From Calliopsis andreniformis (Eukaryota > Arthropoda > Insecta > Hymenoptera > Andrenidae), in contig NW_027480440.1 of assembly GCF_051401765.1 (NCBI RefSeq), positions 6,262,001 to 6,326,000 of the forward strand: 64,000 nt of DNA, written 5' to 3'. A program made the position numbers and the translations under genes. Numbering within the stretch: the first letter of the stretch is position 1; each line of letters opens with the position of its first letter. The notes beneath the pieces were generated by a model that was given only the letters and a program-made list of their open reading frames with translations, ran no database searches and was not told the origin of the DNA. Positions 12,540-26,300 of this stretch are shown here, one piece after another.

Positions 12540-14543
12540 ATTGAGAATTGAGGATTGAGGATTGAGGACTGAGAATTGAGGATTGAGGATTGAGGATGAG
12601 GGCTGTGGGTTGAGGATTGAGGATTGAGGATTGAGGACTGAGAATTGAGAATTTAGGATGAGGACTGAGGGTCGAGGATTGAGGATTTGGGACTGAGGAT
12701 TGACAAATGATTGTTGAGGGCTGAGGGCTGAAGGTTGAGGATTCAGGATTGATAATTCAGAATTGAGGTTTTGAGGACTGAGGATTGAGGATTGATGGTT
12801 CAGTATTGAGGATTGAAGATTGAGGATTGAGGATTGAGGACTGAGGATCAAGGATGAGGGCTGAGGGTTGAGGATTGAGGTTTGAGGAAAGAGAATTGAG
12901 GATTGAGGATTGAGGACTGAGGATTGACGATTCAGTATTGAAGATTGAGGATTGATTACTGAGGATTGAGGATTGAGGATTGGGGATTGAGGATTGAGGA
13001 TTGAGGATTGAAGATTGAGGACTGAGTGTTGAGGGTTGAGTGATGAGAATTGATGTTTGTGGATTGATATATGAAGATTGAAGAATGGGGATTGAGTACT
13101 GAAAACTGTGGATTGAGGATATTCTATTGAGGATTGAGGATTGACAATTGATTGTTGAGGACTGACGGCTGAAGACTGAGGATTCAGAATTAAAGGATTC
13201 CGGATTGAGGTTTCAGGACTGAGGATTGAGGGTTGAGGATTGAGGGTTGAGGATTGACGCTTGAGGATTGAGGATTGAGGATGGAGGATTGAAGAGAGAG
13301 GACTGAGTATTGAGGATTGAGTGCTGAGAATTGATGTTTGAGGATTGAGATTTGATTATTGAATTTTGTGGATTGAGTATTGAACCATGAGAATTCAGGA
13401 TATTCTATTGGGTATTGAGAATTGAGGATTGATGGTTGAGTATTGAGGATTCATGGCTGAGGATTGTGTGTTGAATATTGAGGATTGAGGATTGAGGATT
13501 TAGGATTGAGGATTGAGGATTGAAGATTGAGTATTGATGATTGTAGATTGAGGATTGAGGATTGAGGTTTGAGGATTGAGGACGAGGACTCACGGTCGAG
13601 GGTTGAGGTTGGAGGGTTGAGGATTGTGGATTGAGGACTGAGGATTGAGGATTGAGGATTGAGGATTGAGCATTGAGGATTGAAGATTGAGGACTGGGGA
13701 ATGAGGATTGAAGAGTGAGGATTAAGGATTGAAGATTGGGGAGTGAGGATCTAGGATTGGAGATTGATTATTGAGGATTGAGGATTGTGGATTGAGGAAT
13801 GAGGATTGAGAATTGAGAATTGAGAATGAGGACTGAGGGTTGAGGATAGAGGTTTGAGGAATGAGGATTGAGGGTTGAGGATTGAGGATTGAGGATTGAG
13901 GATTGAGGATTCAGAATTGAGAACTGAGGATGAGGACTGAGGGTTGAGGATTGAGGTGTGAGGAATGAGGATTGAGAGTTGAGGATTGAGGATTGAGGAC
14001 TGAGGATTGAGGATTGAGGATGAGGGCTGAGGATTGAAGATTGAGTATTGAGGATTGAGGGTTGTGGATTGAGGATGAGGGCTGTGGATTGAGGATTGAG
14101 GGTTGAGGATTGAGGGCTGAAGATTGAGGATTGAGCATTGAGGATTGAGTATTGAGGATTTAGGTTAGAGGATTGATTGTTGCGAATTGATGTTTGAGGA
14201 TTGAGATTTGAAGATTGAGAATTGAGTATTGAAAACTGAGAATTCAGGATATTGTGTTGAGGATGGAGGATTGAGTGTTGAGCCTTGTGTATTGAGGACT
14301 GTGGGTTGAGGATTGAGGATTGAGGATTGAGGATTGAGGATTGAGGATTGAGGATTGAGTATTTAGGATTGTTTGATGATCGAATATTGAGGATTGAGGT
14401 TTGAGGATTGAGTATAGAGCACTGATAATTGAGGATTGAGTGTTGTGAATTGAGGGTTGAGCATTGAATATTGAGGAATGAAGTTTGAGGACTGAGGATT
14501 GCGGATTGAGGATTGTTCATTGAGGATTGAGGTTTGAGGTTTG
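12540..14543 (+). repeat. 2-kb segmental duplication, copy 1 (offset 4,451-4,458)
   Basis: This segment matches about 16,990-19,001. The offset is 4,451 up to about 13,860 and 4,458 after it, because copy 2 has one extra GAGGATT in the run just before CAGAATT (six units against five). The copies share rare words such as AATTAAAGGATTCCGG, the CACGGTC cassette, TTTAGGTTAGAGG and GATTGTTTGATGATCG. They diverge after GATTGTTCATTGAGG. Confidence 0.75.
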
Positions 14544-14993
14544 AGGATTGAGATTTGACTATTGCAGATTCAGGATTGAGTATAGAAAACAGACAATTGA
14601 GGATATTCTAATGAGGATTGAGAATTGAGGATTGAGGATTGAGGATTGAAGATTGATGGTTGCGGATTGAGGACTGAAGATTGAGGATTGAGGATTGAGG
14701 ATTGAGGATTGAGGATTGAGGATTGAGGATTGAGGATTGAAGATTGAGGATTGGGTATTGAGGATTGAAGAATGAGGATTGAGGATTGAGGATTGAGGAT
14801 TGAGGATCGAAGATTGAGTATTGAGGATTGAAGATTGACGATTGAGGATTGAGGATTGACGATTGAGGATTGAGGATTGAGGATTGAGGATTGAGGATTG
14901 AGGATTGAGGATTGAGGATTGAAGATTGAGTATTGAGGATTGAAGATTGAGGGTTGAGGATTGAGGATTGAGGATTGAGGATTGAAGATTGCG

Positions 14994-15421
14994 AATTGAG
15001 GATTGAGGATTGAGGATTGAAGATTGAGGATTGGGTATTGAGGATTGAAGAATAAGGATTGAGGATTGAGGATTGATGATTGAGGATTGAAGATTGAGTA
15101 TTGAGGATTGAAGATTGACGATTGAGGATTGAGAAGTGAGGATTGAGGATTGAGGATTGAGCATTGAAGGCTGAGTATCGAGGATTGAAGTTTGAGGATT
15201 GTGGATTGAGGATTGAGGATTGAGGATTGAATGTTGAGGATTGGGGACTGAGTGTTGAGGGTTGAGTGATGAGAATTGATGTTTGTGGATAGAGATTTGA
15301 AGATTGCAGATTGAGTATTGAGTAATGAAAACTGTGAATTGATGATACTCTATTGAGGATTGAGGATTGACAACTGATTGTTGAGGAGTGAGGGCTGAAG
15401 ATTGAGGATTCAGGATTGAGG
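14994..15421 (+). repeat. Dispersed duplicate, copy 1 (partner 31.6 kb away)
   Basis: About 425 bp here match 46,594-47,021 at a constant offset of 31,600, with substitutions only and no indel noticed. Shared rare words include GAAGAATAAGG, GAGAAGTGAGG, GAAGGCTGAGTATCG and the GATACTCTATTG form of the conserved block. Both flanks differ, so this is a mosaic exchange rather than one long unit. Confidence 0.65.
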
Positions 15422-16989
15422 GATCAGGACTGAGGTTTGAGGACTGAGGATTGAGGATTGAGGATTGAGGATTGAGGATTGAGGATTGAAGATTCAGGAT
15501 TGGGTATTGAGGATTGCAGAATGAGGATTGATGATTGAGGATTGAGGATTGAGGATTGAGGATTGACGATTGAAGATTGAAGATTGAGTATTGAGGATTG
15601 AAGATTGACGATTGAGGATTGAGGATTGAGGATTGAGGATTGAGGATGAGGGTTGAGGGTTGAGGATTGAGGTTTGAGGACTGAGGACTGAGGATTGAGG
15701 ATTGAGAATTGAGGATTGAGGATTGAGGACTGAGAATTGAGGATTGAGGATTGAGGATTAGGGCTGAGGGTTGAGGATTGAGGATTGAGGATTGAGGATT
15801 GAGAATTGAGAATTTAGGATGAGGACTGAGGGTTGAGGATTGAGGTTTGAGGACTGAGGACTGAGGATTGAGGATTGAGAATTGAGGATTGTGGATTGAG
15901 GACTGAGAATTGAGGATTGAGGATTGAGGATGGGGGCTGAGGGTTGAGGATTGAGTATTGAGGATTGAAGATTGAGGATTGAGGATTGAGGATTGAGGAT
16001 TGAGGATTGGTGATGAGGACTGAGGGTTGAGGATTGAGGTTTGAGGAAAGAGAATTGAGGATTGAAGATTGAGGACTGAGGATTGACGGTTCAGTATTGA
16101 AGATTGAGGATTGATTACTGAGGATTGAGGATTGAGGATTGAGGATTGAGGATTGAGGATTGAGGATTGAGGATTGAGGATGAGGGCTGAGGGTTGAGGA
16201 TTGAGGTTTGAGGACTGAGGACTGAGGATTGAGGATTGAGAATTGAGGGTTGAGGATTGAGGACTGAGAATTGAGGATTGAGGATTGAGGATTAGGGCTG
16301 AGGGTTGAGGATTGAGGATTGAGGATTGAGGATTGAGAATTGAGAACTTAGGATGAGGACTGAGGGTTGAGCATTGAGGTTTGAGGACTGAGGACTGAGG
16401 ATTGAGGATTGAGAATTGAGGATTGTGGATTGAGGACTGAGAATTGAGGATTGAGGATTGAGGATGAGGGCTGAGGGTTGAGGATTAAGGATTGAGGATT
16501 GAGGATTGAGAATTGAGAATTTAGGATGAGGACTGAGGGTTGAGGATTGAGGATTTGGGACTGAGGATTGACAACTGATTGTTGAGGGCTGAGGGCTGAA
16601 GATTGAGGATTCAGGATTGATAATTCAGAATTGAGGTTTGAGGACTGAGGATTGAGGATTGAAGGTTCAGTATTGAGGATTGAAGATTGAGGATTGAGGA
16701 TTGAGGACTGAGGATTAAGGATGAGGGCTGAGGGTTGAGGATTGATGTTTGAGGGCTGAGGACTGAGGATTGAGGATTGAGAATTGAGGTTTGAGGACTG
16801 AGGACTGAGGATTGAGGATTGAGAATTGAGGGTTGAAGATTGAGGACTGAGAATTGAGGATTGAGGATTGAGGATTAGGGCTGAGGGTTGAGGATTGAGG
16901 ATTGAGGATTGAGGATTGAGAATTGAGAACTTAGGATGAGGACTGAGGGTTGAGCATTGAGGTTTGAGGACTGAGGACTGAGGATTGAG

Positions 16990-19001
16990 GATTGAGAATT
17001 GAGGATTGTGGATTGAGGACTGATAATTGAGGATTGAGGATTGAGGATGAGGGCTGAGGGTTGAGGATTAAGGATTGAGGATTGAGGATTGAGAATTGAG
17101 AATTTAGGATGAGGACTGAGGGTTGAGGATTGAGGATTTGGGACTGAGGATTGACAACTGATTGTTGAGGGCTGAGGGCTGAAGGTTGAGGATTCAGGAT
17201 TGATAATTCAGAATTGAGGTTTTGAGGACTGAGGATTGAGGATTGATGGTTCAGTATTGAGGATTGAAGATTGAGGATTGAGGATTGAGGACTGAGGATC
17301 AAGGATGAGGGCTGAGGGTTGAGGATTGAGGTTTGAGGAAAGAGAATTGAGGATTGAGGATTGAGGACTGAGGATTGACGATTGAGTATTGAAGATTGAG
17401 GATTGATTACTGAGGATTGAGGATTGAGGATTGGGGATTGAGGATTGAGGATTGAGGATTGAAGATTGAGGACTGAGTGTTGAGGGTTGAGTGATGAGAA
17501 TTGATGTTTGTGGATTGATATATGAAGATTGAAGAATGGGGATTGAGTACTGAAAACTGTGGATTGAGGATATTCTATTGAGGATTGAGGATTGACAATT
17601 GATTGTTGAGGACTGACGGCTGAAGACTGAGGATTCAGAATTAAAGGATTCCGGATTGAGGTTTGAGGACTGAGGATTGAGGGTTGAGGATTGAGGGTTG
17701 AGGATTGACGCTTGAGGATTGAGGATTGAGGATGGAGGATTGAAGAGAGAGGACTGAGTATTGAGGATTGAGTGCTGAGAATTGATGTTTGAGGATTGAG
17801 ATTTGATTATTGAATTTTGTGGATTGAGTATTGAACCATGAGAATTCAGGATATTCTATTGGGTATTGAGAATTGAGGATTGATGGTTGAGTATTGAGGA
17901 TTCATGGCTGAGGATTGTGTGTTGAATATTGAGGATTGAGGATTGAGGATTTAGGATTGAGGATTGAGGATTGAAGATTGAGTATTGATGATTGTAGATT
18001 GAGGATTGAGGATTGAGGTTTGAGGATTGAGGACGAGGACTCACGGTCGAGGGTTGAGGTTGGAGGGTTGAGGATTGTGGATTGAGGACTGAGGATTGAG
18101 GATTGAGGATTGAGGATTGAGCATTGAGGATTGAAGATTGAGGACTGGGGAATGAGGATTGAAGAGTGAAGATTAAGGATTGAAGATTGGGGAGTGAGGA
18201 TCTAGGATTGGAGATTGATTATTGAGGATTGAGTATTGTGGATTGAGGAATGAGGATTGAGAATTGAGAATTGAGAATGAGGACTGAGGGTTGAGGATAG
18301 AGGTTTGAGGAATGAGGATTGAGGGTTGAGGATTGAGGATTGAGGATTGAGGATTGAGGATTGAGGATTCAGAATTGAGAACTGAGGATGAGGACTGAGG
18401 GTTGAGGATTGTGGTGTGAGGAATGAGGATTGAGAGTTGAGGATTGAGGATTGAGGACTGAGGATTGAGGATTGAGGATGAGGGCTGAGGATTGAAGATT
18501 GAGTATTGAGGATTGAGGGTTGTGGATTGAGGATGAGGGCTGTGGATTGAGGATTGAGGATTGAGGATTGAGGGCTGAAGATTGAGGATTGAGCATTGAG
18601 GATTGAGTATTGAGGATTTAGGTTAGAGGATTGATTGTTGCGAATTGATGTTTGAGGATTGAGATTTGAAGATTGAGAATTGAGTATTGAAAACTGAGAA
18701 TTCAGGATATTGTGTTGAGGATGGAGGATTGAGTGTTGAGCCTTGTGTATTGAGGACTGTGGGTTGAGGATTGAGGATTGAGGATTGAGTATTGAGGATT
18801 GAGGATTGAGGATTGAGTATTTAGGATTGTTTGATGATCGAATATTGAGGATTGAGGTTTGAGGATTGAGTATAGAGCACTGATAATTGAGGATTGAGTG
18901 TTGTGAATTGAGGGTTGAGCATTGAATATTGAGAAATGAAGTTTGAGGACTGAGGATTGCGGATTGAGGATTGTTCATTGAGGATTGAGGTTTGAGGTTT
19001 G
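16990..19001 (+). repeat. 2-kb segmental duplication, copy 2
   Basis: This is the partner of 12,540-14,543. The left edge is blurred because both flanks consist of the same GAGGGCT-type phrases; rare shared words are secure from about 17,100 onward. The right edge near 19,001 is a change from the shared GAGGTTT-GAGGTTT pair to a GAGGACT phrase. Confidence 0.7.
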
Positions 19002-20373
19002 AGGACTGAGGATTGAGGATTGAAGGTAGAGTATTGAGGATTGAAGATTGAGGATTGAGGATTGATGATTGAGGCATGAGGATGAGGGCTGAGGGTTGAG
19101 GACTGAGGATTGCGGATTGAGGATTGATCATTGACGATTGAGGTTTGAGGTTTGAGGTTTGAGATTTGAATATTGAAGATTGAGGATTGAGTATAGAAAA
19201 CTGACAATTGAGGATATTCTAATGAGGATTGGGAATTGAGGATTGAGGATTGAGGATTGAGGATTCAGGATTAATGGTTGAGCATTGAAGGTTGAGGTTT
19301 GAGGATTGAGGATTGAAAATTGAGGATTGGGGATCGAGGATTGAGGATTGATGGTTGAGGATTGAGGATTGACGATTGGGGATTGTGGATCGAGGATTGA
19401 GGATTGAGGATTGAGGATTGAGGATTGAGGATATTTGATTGAGTATTGAAGATTGAGGATTGAGGATTGAGGGTTGTGGAAAGAGGACGTGGACTGAGGG
19501 TTGAGTATTGATGTTTGAGGTCTGAGTATTGAGGATTGAGGACTGAGAGTTGAGGATTGAGGATTGAAGATTGAAGATTCAGGATTGGGTATTGAGGATT
19601 GAAGAACGCGGATTGAGGATTGAGAATTGAGGATTGAGGATTGCGGATTGAAGATTGAGTATTGAGGATCGAAGATTGAGGATTGAGGATTGAGTATTGA
19701 AGACTGAGCATTTGGGACTGAGGATTGAAGATTGGGGATTGAGGATTAAGGATTGAGGATTGAGGATTGAGGACTGAGGATTAAGGATGAGGGTTGAGGG
19801 TTGAGGATTGAGGTTTGAGGGCTGAGGACTGATGATTGAGGATTGAGAATTGAGGATTGAGGATTGAGGACTGAGAATTGAGGATTGACGATTGAGGATG
19901 AGGGCTGAGGATTGAGGATTGAGTATTGAGGATTGAAGATTGAGGATTGAGGATTGAGGATTGAGGATTGAGGATGAGGACTGAGGGTTGAGGATTGAGG
20001 TTTGAGGAAAGAGAATTGAGGATTGAGGATTGAGGACTGAGGATTGACGATTCAGTATTGAAGATTGAGGATTGATTACTGAGGATTGAGGATTGAGGAT
20101 TGAGGATTGAGGATTGAAGATTGAGGATTGAAGATTGAGAACTGAGTGTTGAGCGTTGAGTGATGAGAATTGATGTTTGTGGATTGATATATGAAGACTG
20201 AAGAATGGGGATTGAGTATTGAAAGCTGTGAATTGAGGATATTCTATTGAGGATTGAGGATTGACAATTGATTGTTGAGGTCTGACGGCTGAAGATTGAG
20301 GATTCAGAATTGAGGATTCCGGATTGAGGTTGAGGACTGAGGATTGAGGGTTGAGGATTGAGGGTTGAGGATT

Positions 20374-23300
20374 GACGCTTGAGGATTGAGGATTGAGGAT
20401 GGAGGATTGAAGAGAGAGGACTGAGTATTGAGGATTGAGTGCTGAGAATTGATGTTTGAGGATTGAGATTTGATTATTGAATTTTGTGGATTGAGTATTG
20501 AACAATGAGAATTCAGGATATTCTATTGGGTATTGAGAATTGAGGATTGATGGTTGAGTATTGAGTATCCATGGCTGAGGATTGTGTGTTGAATATTGAG
20601 GATTGAGGATTGAGGATTGAGGATTGAGGATTGAGGATTGAGTATTGATGTTTGAGGATTGAGGAAGAGGACTGACGGTTGAGGATTGAGGTTTGAGGAT
20701 TGAGGATTGAGGATTGAGAGTTGTGGATTGAGGACGAGGACTGAGGGTTGAGTAATGATGTTTGAGGTCTGAGGATTGAGGATTGAGGATTGAGAATTCA
20801 GGATTGAGGACTGAGGATTGAAGATTGAGGATTGGGTATTGAGGATAGAAGCATGAGGATTGAGGATTGAGGATCGAGGATTGAGGATTGAGTATTGAGG
20901 ATTGAGAATTGAGGATTGAGGATTGAAGATTGAGTATTGAGAATTGAAGATTGAGGATTGAGGATTGAGGATTGAAGATTGAGGACTGAGTGTTGAGGGT
21001 TGAGCGATGAGAATTGATGTTTGTGGATTGAGATATGAATATTGAAGAATGGGGATTGAGTATTGAAAACTGTGAATTGAGGATATTCTATTGAGGATTG
21101 AGGATTCACAACTGATTGTTGAGGAGTGAGGGCTGAAGATTGAGGATTCAGTATTGAGGATTCAGGATTGAGGTTTGAGGACTGAGGATTGAGGATTGAG
21201 GATTGAGGATAGAGGATTGAGGATTGAAGATTGAGGATTGAGGATTGAGGGTTGTGGATTGAGGACGAGGACTGAGGATTGAGTATTGATGTTTGAGGTC
21301 TGAGGATTGAGTATTGAGGATTGAGAATTGAGGATTGAGGGTTGAGGATTGAAGATTCAGGATTGGGTATTGAGGATTGAAGAATGAGGATTGAGGATTG
21401 AGGATTGAGGATTGAGGATTGAGGATTGAAGATTGCGGATTGAGGATTGAGGTTTGTGGATTGAGGATGAGGGCTGTGGGTTGAGGATTGAGGATTGAGG
21501 ATTGAGGACTGAGAATTGAGAATTTAGGATGAGGACTGAGGGTTGAGGATTGAGGATTTGGGACTGAGGATTAACAACTGATTGTTGAGGGCTGAGGGCT
21601 GAAGATTGAGGATTCAGGATTGAGAATTCAGAATTGAGGTTTGAGGACTGAGGATTGAGGATTGAAGGTAGAGTATTGAGGATTGAAGATTGAGGATTGA
21701 GGATTGAGGATTGAGGCTTGAGGATGAGGGCTGAGGGTTGAGGACTGAGGATTGCGGATTGAGGATTGATCATTGAGGATTGAGGTTTGAGGTTTGAGGA
21801 TTGAGATTTGAATATTGAAGATTGAGGATTGAGTATAGAAAACTGACAATTGAGGATATTCTAATGAGGATTGGGAATTGAGGATTGAGGATTGAGGATA
21901 GAGGATGCAGGATTAATGGTTGAGCATTGAAGGTTGAGGTTTGAGGATTGAGGATTGAGGATTGAGGATTGGGGATCGAGGATTGAGGATTGATGGTTGA
22001 GGATTGAGGATTGACGATTGGGGATTGTGGATCGAGGATTGAGGATTGATGATTGAGGATTGAGGATTGAGGATAGGGGATTGAGGATTGAAGATTGAGG
22101 ATTGAGGATTGAGGGTTGTGGAAAGAGGACGTGGACTGAGGGTTGAGTATTGATGTTTGAGGTCTGAGTATTGAGGATTGAGGATTGAGAGTTGAGGATT
22201 GAGGATTGAGGATTGAAGATTCAGGATTGGGTATTGAGGATTGGAGAACGCGGATTGAGGATTGAGAATTGAGGATTGAGGATTGCGGATTGAAGATTGA
22301 GTATTGAGGATTGAGAATTGAGGATTGAGGGTTGAGGATTGAAGATTCAGGATTGGGTATTGAGGATTGAAGAATGAGGATTGAGGATTGAGTATTGAGA
22401 ATTGAAGATTGAGGATTGAGGATTGAGAATTGAGGATTGAGGATGAGGACTGAGGGTTGAGGATTGAGGTTTGAGGAAAGAGAATTGAGGATTGAGGATT
22501 GAGGACTGAGGATTGACGATTCAGTATTGATGATTGAGGATTGTTTACTGAGGATTGAGGATTGAGGATTGAGGATTGAGGATTGAGGATTCAGGATTGA
22601 AGATTGAGAACTGAGTGTTGAGCGTTGAGTGATGAGAATTGATGTTTGTGGATTGATATATGAAGACTGAAGAATGGGGATTGAGTATTGAAAGCTGTGA
22701 ATTGAGGATATTCTATTGAGGATTGAGGATTGACAATTGATTGTTGAGGACTGACGGCTGAAGATTGAGGATTCAGAATTGAGGATTCCGGATTGAGGTT
22801 GAGGACTGAGGATTGAGGGTTGAGGATTGAGGGTTGAGGATTGACGCTTGAGGATTGAGAATTGAGGATGGAGGATTGAAGAGAGAGGACTGAGTATTGA
22901 AGATTGAGTGCTGAGAATTGATGTTTGAGGACTGAGGTTTGATTATTGGATTTTGTGGATTGAGTATTGAACCATGAGAATTCAGGATATTCTATTGGGT
23001 ATTGAGAATTGAGGATTGATGGTTGAGTATTGAGGATCCATGGCTGAGGATTGTGTGTTGAATATTGAGGATTGAGGATTGAGGATTGAGGATTGAGGAT
23101 TGAGGATTGAGTATTGATGTTTGAGGTCTGAGGATTGAGGATTGGGGATTGAGAATTCAGGATTGAGGACTGAGGATTGAAGATTGAGGATTGGGTATTG
23201 AGGATTGAGAGTTGTGGATTGAGGACGAGGACTGAGTGTTGAGTATTGATGTTTGAGGTCTGAGGATTGAGGATTGGTGATTGAGAATTCAGGATTGAGG

Positions 23301-26300
23301 ACTGAGGATTGAAGATTGAGGATTGGGTATTGAGGATTGAAGCATGAGGATTGAGGATTGAGGATCGAGGATTGAGGATTGAATATTGAGGATTGAGAAT
23401 TGAGGATTGAGGATTGAAGATTGAGTATTGAGAATTGAAGATTGAGGATTGAGGATTGAGGATTGAAGATTAAGGAATGAGTGTTGAGGGTTGAGCGATG
23501 AGAATTGATGTTTGTGGATTGAGATATGAAGATTGAAGAATGGGGATTGAGTATTGAAAACTGTGAATTGAGGATATTCTATTGAGGATTGAGGATTCAC
23601 AACTGATTGTTGAGGAGTGAGGGCTGAAGATTGAGGATTCAGTACTGAGGATTCAGGATTGAGGTTTGAGGACTGAGGATTGAGGATTGAGGATTGAGGA
23701 TAGAGGATTGAGGATTGAAGATTGAGGATTGAGGATTGAGGGTTGTGGATTGAGGACGAGGACTGAGGATCGAGTATTGATGTTTGAGGTCTGAGGATTG
23801 AGGATTGAGTATTGAGAATTGAGGATTGAGGATTGAGGATTGAAGATTCAGGATTGGGTATTGAGGATTGAAGAATGAGGATTGAGGATTGAGGATTGAG
23901 GGTTGAGGATTGAGGATTGAAGATTGCGGATTGAGGATTGAGGGTTGTGGATTGAGGATGAGGGCTGTGGGTTGAGGATTGAGGATTGAGGATTGTGGAC
24001 TGAGAATTGAGAATTTAGGATGAGGACTGAGGGTTGAGGATTGAGGATTTGGGACTGAGGATTCACAACTGATTGTTGAAGACTGAGGGCTGAAGATTGA
24101 GGATTCAGGATTGAGAATTCAGAATTGAGGTTTGAGAACTGAGGATTGAGGATTGAAGGTTGAGTATTGAGGATTGAAGATTGAGGATTGAGGATTGAGG
24201 ATTGAGGATTGAGGATGAGGAACGAGGGTTGAGGATTGAAGTTTGAGGGCTGAGGACTGAGGATTGAGGATTGAGAATTGAGGATTGAGGATTGAGGATT
24301 GAAGATTGAGGATTGGGTATTGAGTATTGAAGAATAAGGATTGAGGTTTGAGGACTGAGGATTGAGAATTGAAGGTTGAGTATTGAGGATTGAAGATTGA
24401 GGATTGAGGATTGAGGAGTGAGGATTGAAGATGAGGGCTGAGGGTTGAGGATTGAGGTTTGAGGGCTGAGGAGTGAGGATTGAAGTTTGAGGATTGTGGA
24501 TTGAGGATTGAGGATTGAATATTGAGGATTGGGGACTGAGTGTTGATGGTTGAGTGATGAGAATTGATGTTTGTGGATAGAGATTTCAAGTTTGCAGATT
24601 GAGTATTGAGTAATGAAAACTGTGAATTGATGATACTCTATTGAGGATTGAGGATTGACAACTGATTGTTGAGGAGTGGTGGCTGAAGATTGAGGATTTA
24701 GGATTGAGGATTCAGGATTGAGGTTTGAGGGCTGAGGATTGAGGATTGAGGATTGAGGATTGAGGATTGAGGATTGAAGATTGAGGATTGAGGATTGAGG
24801 GTTGTGGATTGAGGACGAGGACTGAGGATTGAGTGTTGATGTTTGAGGTCTGAGGATGGAGGATTGAGGATTGAGAGTTGAGGATTGAGGATTGAGGATT
24901 GAGGATTGAAGATTGAGGATTGGGTATTGAGGATTGAAGCATGAGGATTGAGGATTGAGGATCGAGGATTGAGGATTGAGTATTGAGGATTGAGAATTGA
25001 GGATTGAGGATTGAAGATTGAGTATTGAGAATTGAAGATTGAGGATTGAGGATTGAGGATGAAGATTGAGGACTGAGTGTTGAGGGTTGAGCGATGAGAG
25101 TTGATGTTTGTGGATTGAGATATGAAGATTGAAGAATGGGGATTGAGTATTGAAAACTGTGAATTGAGGATATTCTATTGAGGATTGAGGATTCACAACT
25201 GATTGTTGAGGAGTGAGGGCTGAAGATTGAGGATTCAGTATTGAGGATTCAGGATTGAGGTTAGAGGACTGAGGATTGAGGGTTGAGGATTGAGGATAGA
25301 GGATTGAGGATTGAAGATTGAGGATTGAGGATTGAGGATTGGGGATCGAGGATTGAGGATTGATGGTTGAGGATTGAGGATTGACGATTGGGGATTGTGA
25401 ATTGAGGACTGACGGTTGATGGTTGAGGATTTGGGACTGAGGATTGACAACTGATTGTTGAGGACTGAGGGCTGAAGATTGAGGATTCAGGATTGAGAAT
25501 TCAGAATTGAGGTTTGAGAACTGAGGATTGAGGATTGAAGGTTGAGCATTGAGGATTGAAGATTGAGGATTGAGGATTGAGGATTGAGGATTGAAGATTG
25601 AGGATTGGGTATTGAGTATTGAAGAATAAGGATTGAGGTTTGAGGACTGAGGATTGAGGATTGAAGGTTGAGTATTGAGGATTGAAGATTGATGATTGAG
25701 GATTGAGGATTGAGGATTGAGGATCGAGGATTGAGGATTGAGTATTGAGGATTGAGAATTGAGGATTGAGGATTGAAGATTGAGTATTGAGAATTGAAGA
25801 TTGAGGATTGAGGATTGAGGATTGAAGATTGAGGACTGAGTGTTGAGGGTTGAGCGATGAGGATTGATGTTTGTGGGTTGAGATATGAAGATTGAAGAAT
25901 GGGGATTGAGTATTGAAAACTGTGAATTGAGGATATTCTATTGAGGATTGAGGATTCACAACTGATTGTTGAGGAGTGCGGGCTGAAGATTGAGGATTCA
26001 GTATTGAGGATTCAGGATTGAGGTTTGAGGACTGAGGATTGAGGATTGAGGTTTGAGGATAGAGGATTGAGGATTGAAGATTGAGGATTGAGGATTGAGG
26101 GTTGTGGATTGAGGACGAGGACTGAGGATTGAGTATTGATGTTTGAGGTCTGAGGATTGAGTATTGAGGATTGAGAATTGAGGATTGAGGATTGAGGATT
26201 GAAGATTCAGAATTGGGTATTGAGGATTGAAGAATGAGGATTGAGGATTGAGGATTGAGGATTGAGGATTGAGGATTGAAGATTGCGGATTGAGGATTGA

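Larger units (their letters stand above)
1..19000 (+). repeat. Zone I: GAGGGCT/GAGGACT-rich higher-order repeats
   Basis: This zone is dominated by phrases in which a 6-base unit GAGGAT precedes GAGGGCT and GAGGGTT, followed by GAGGTTT and two GAGGACT units. Modules of about 350 bp starting at the dyad CAAC-N5-GTTG recur near 1, 833, 2,514, 4,438, 6,419, 12,256 and 16,567. No gene is present. The boundary with zone II is gradual, and similar phrases reappear at 45-48 kb and 53.9-54.2 kb. Confidence 0.7.
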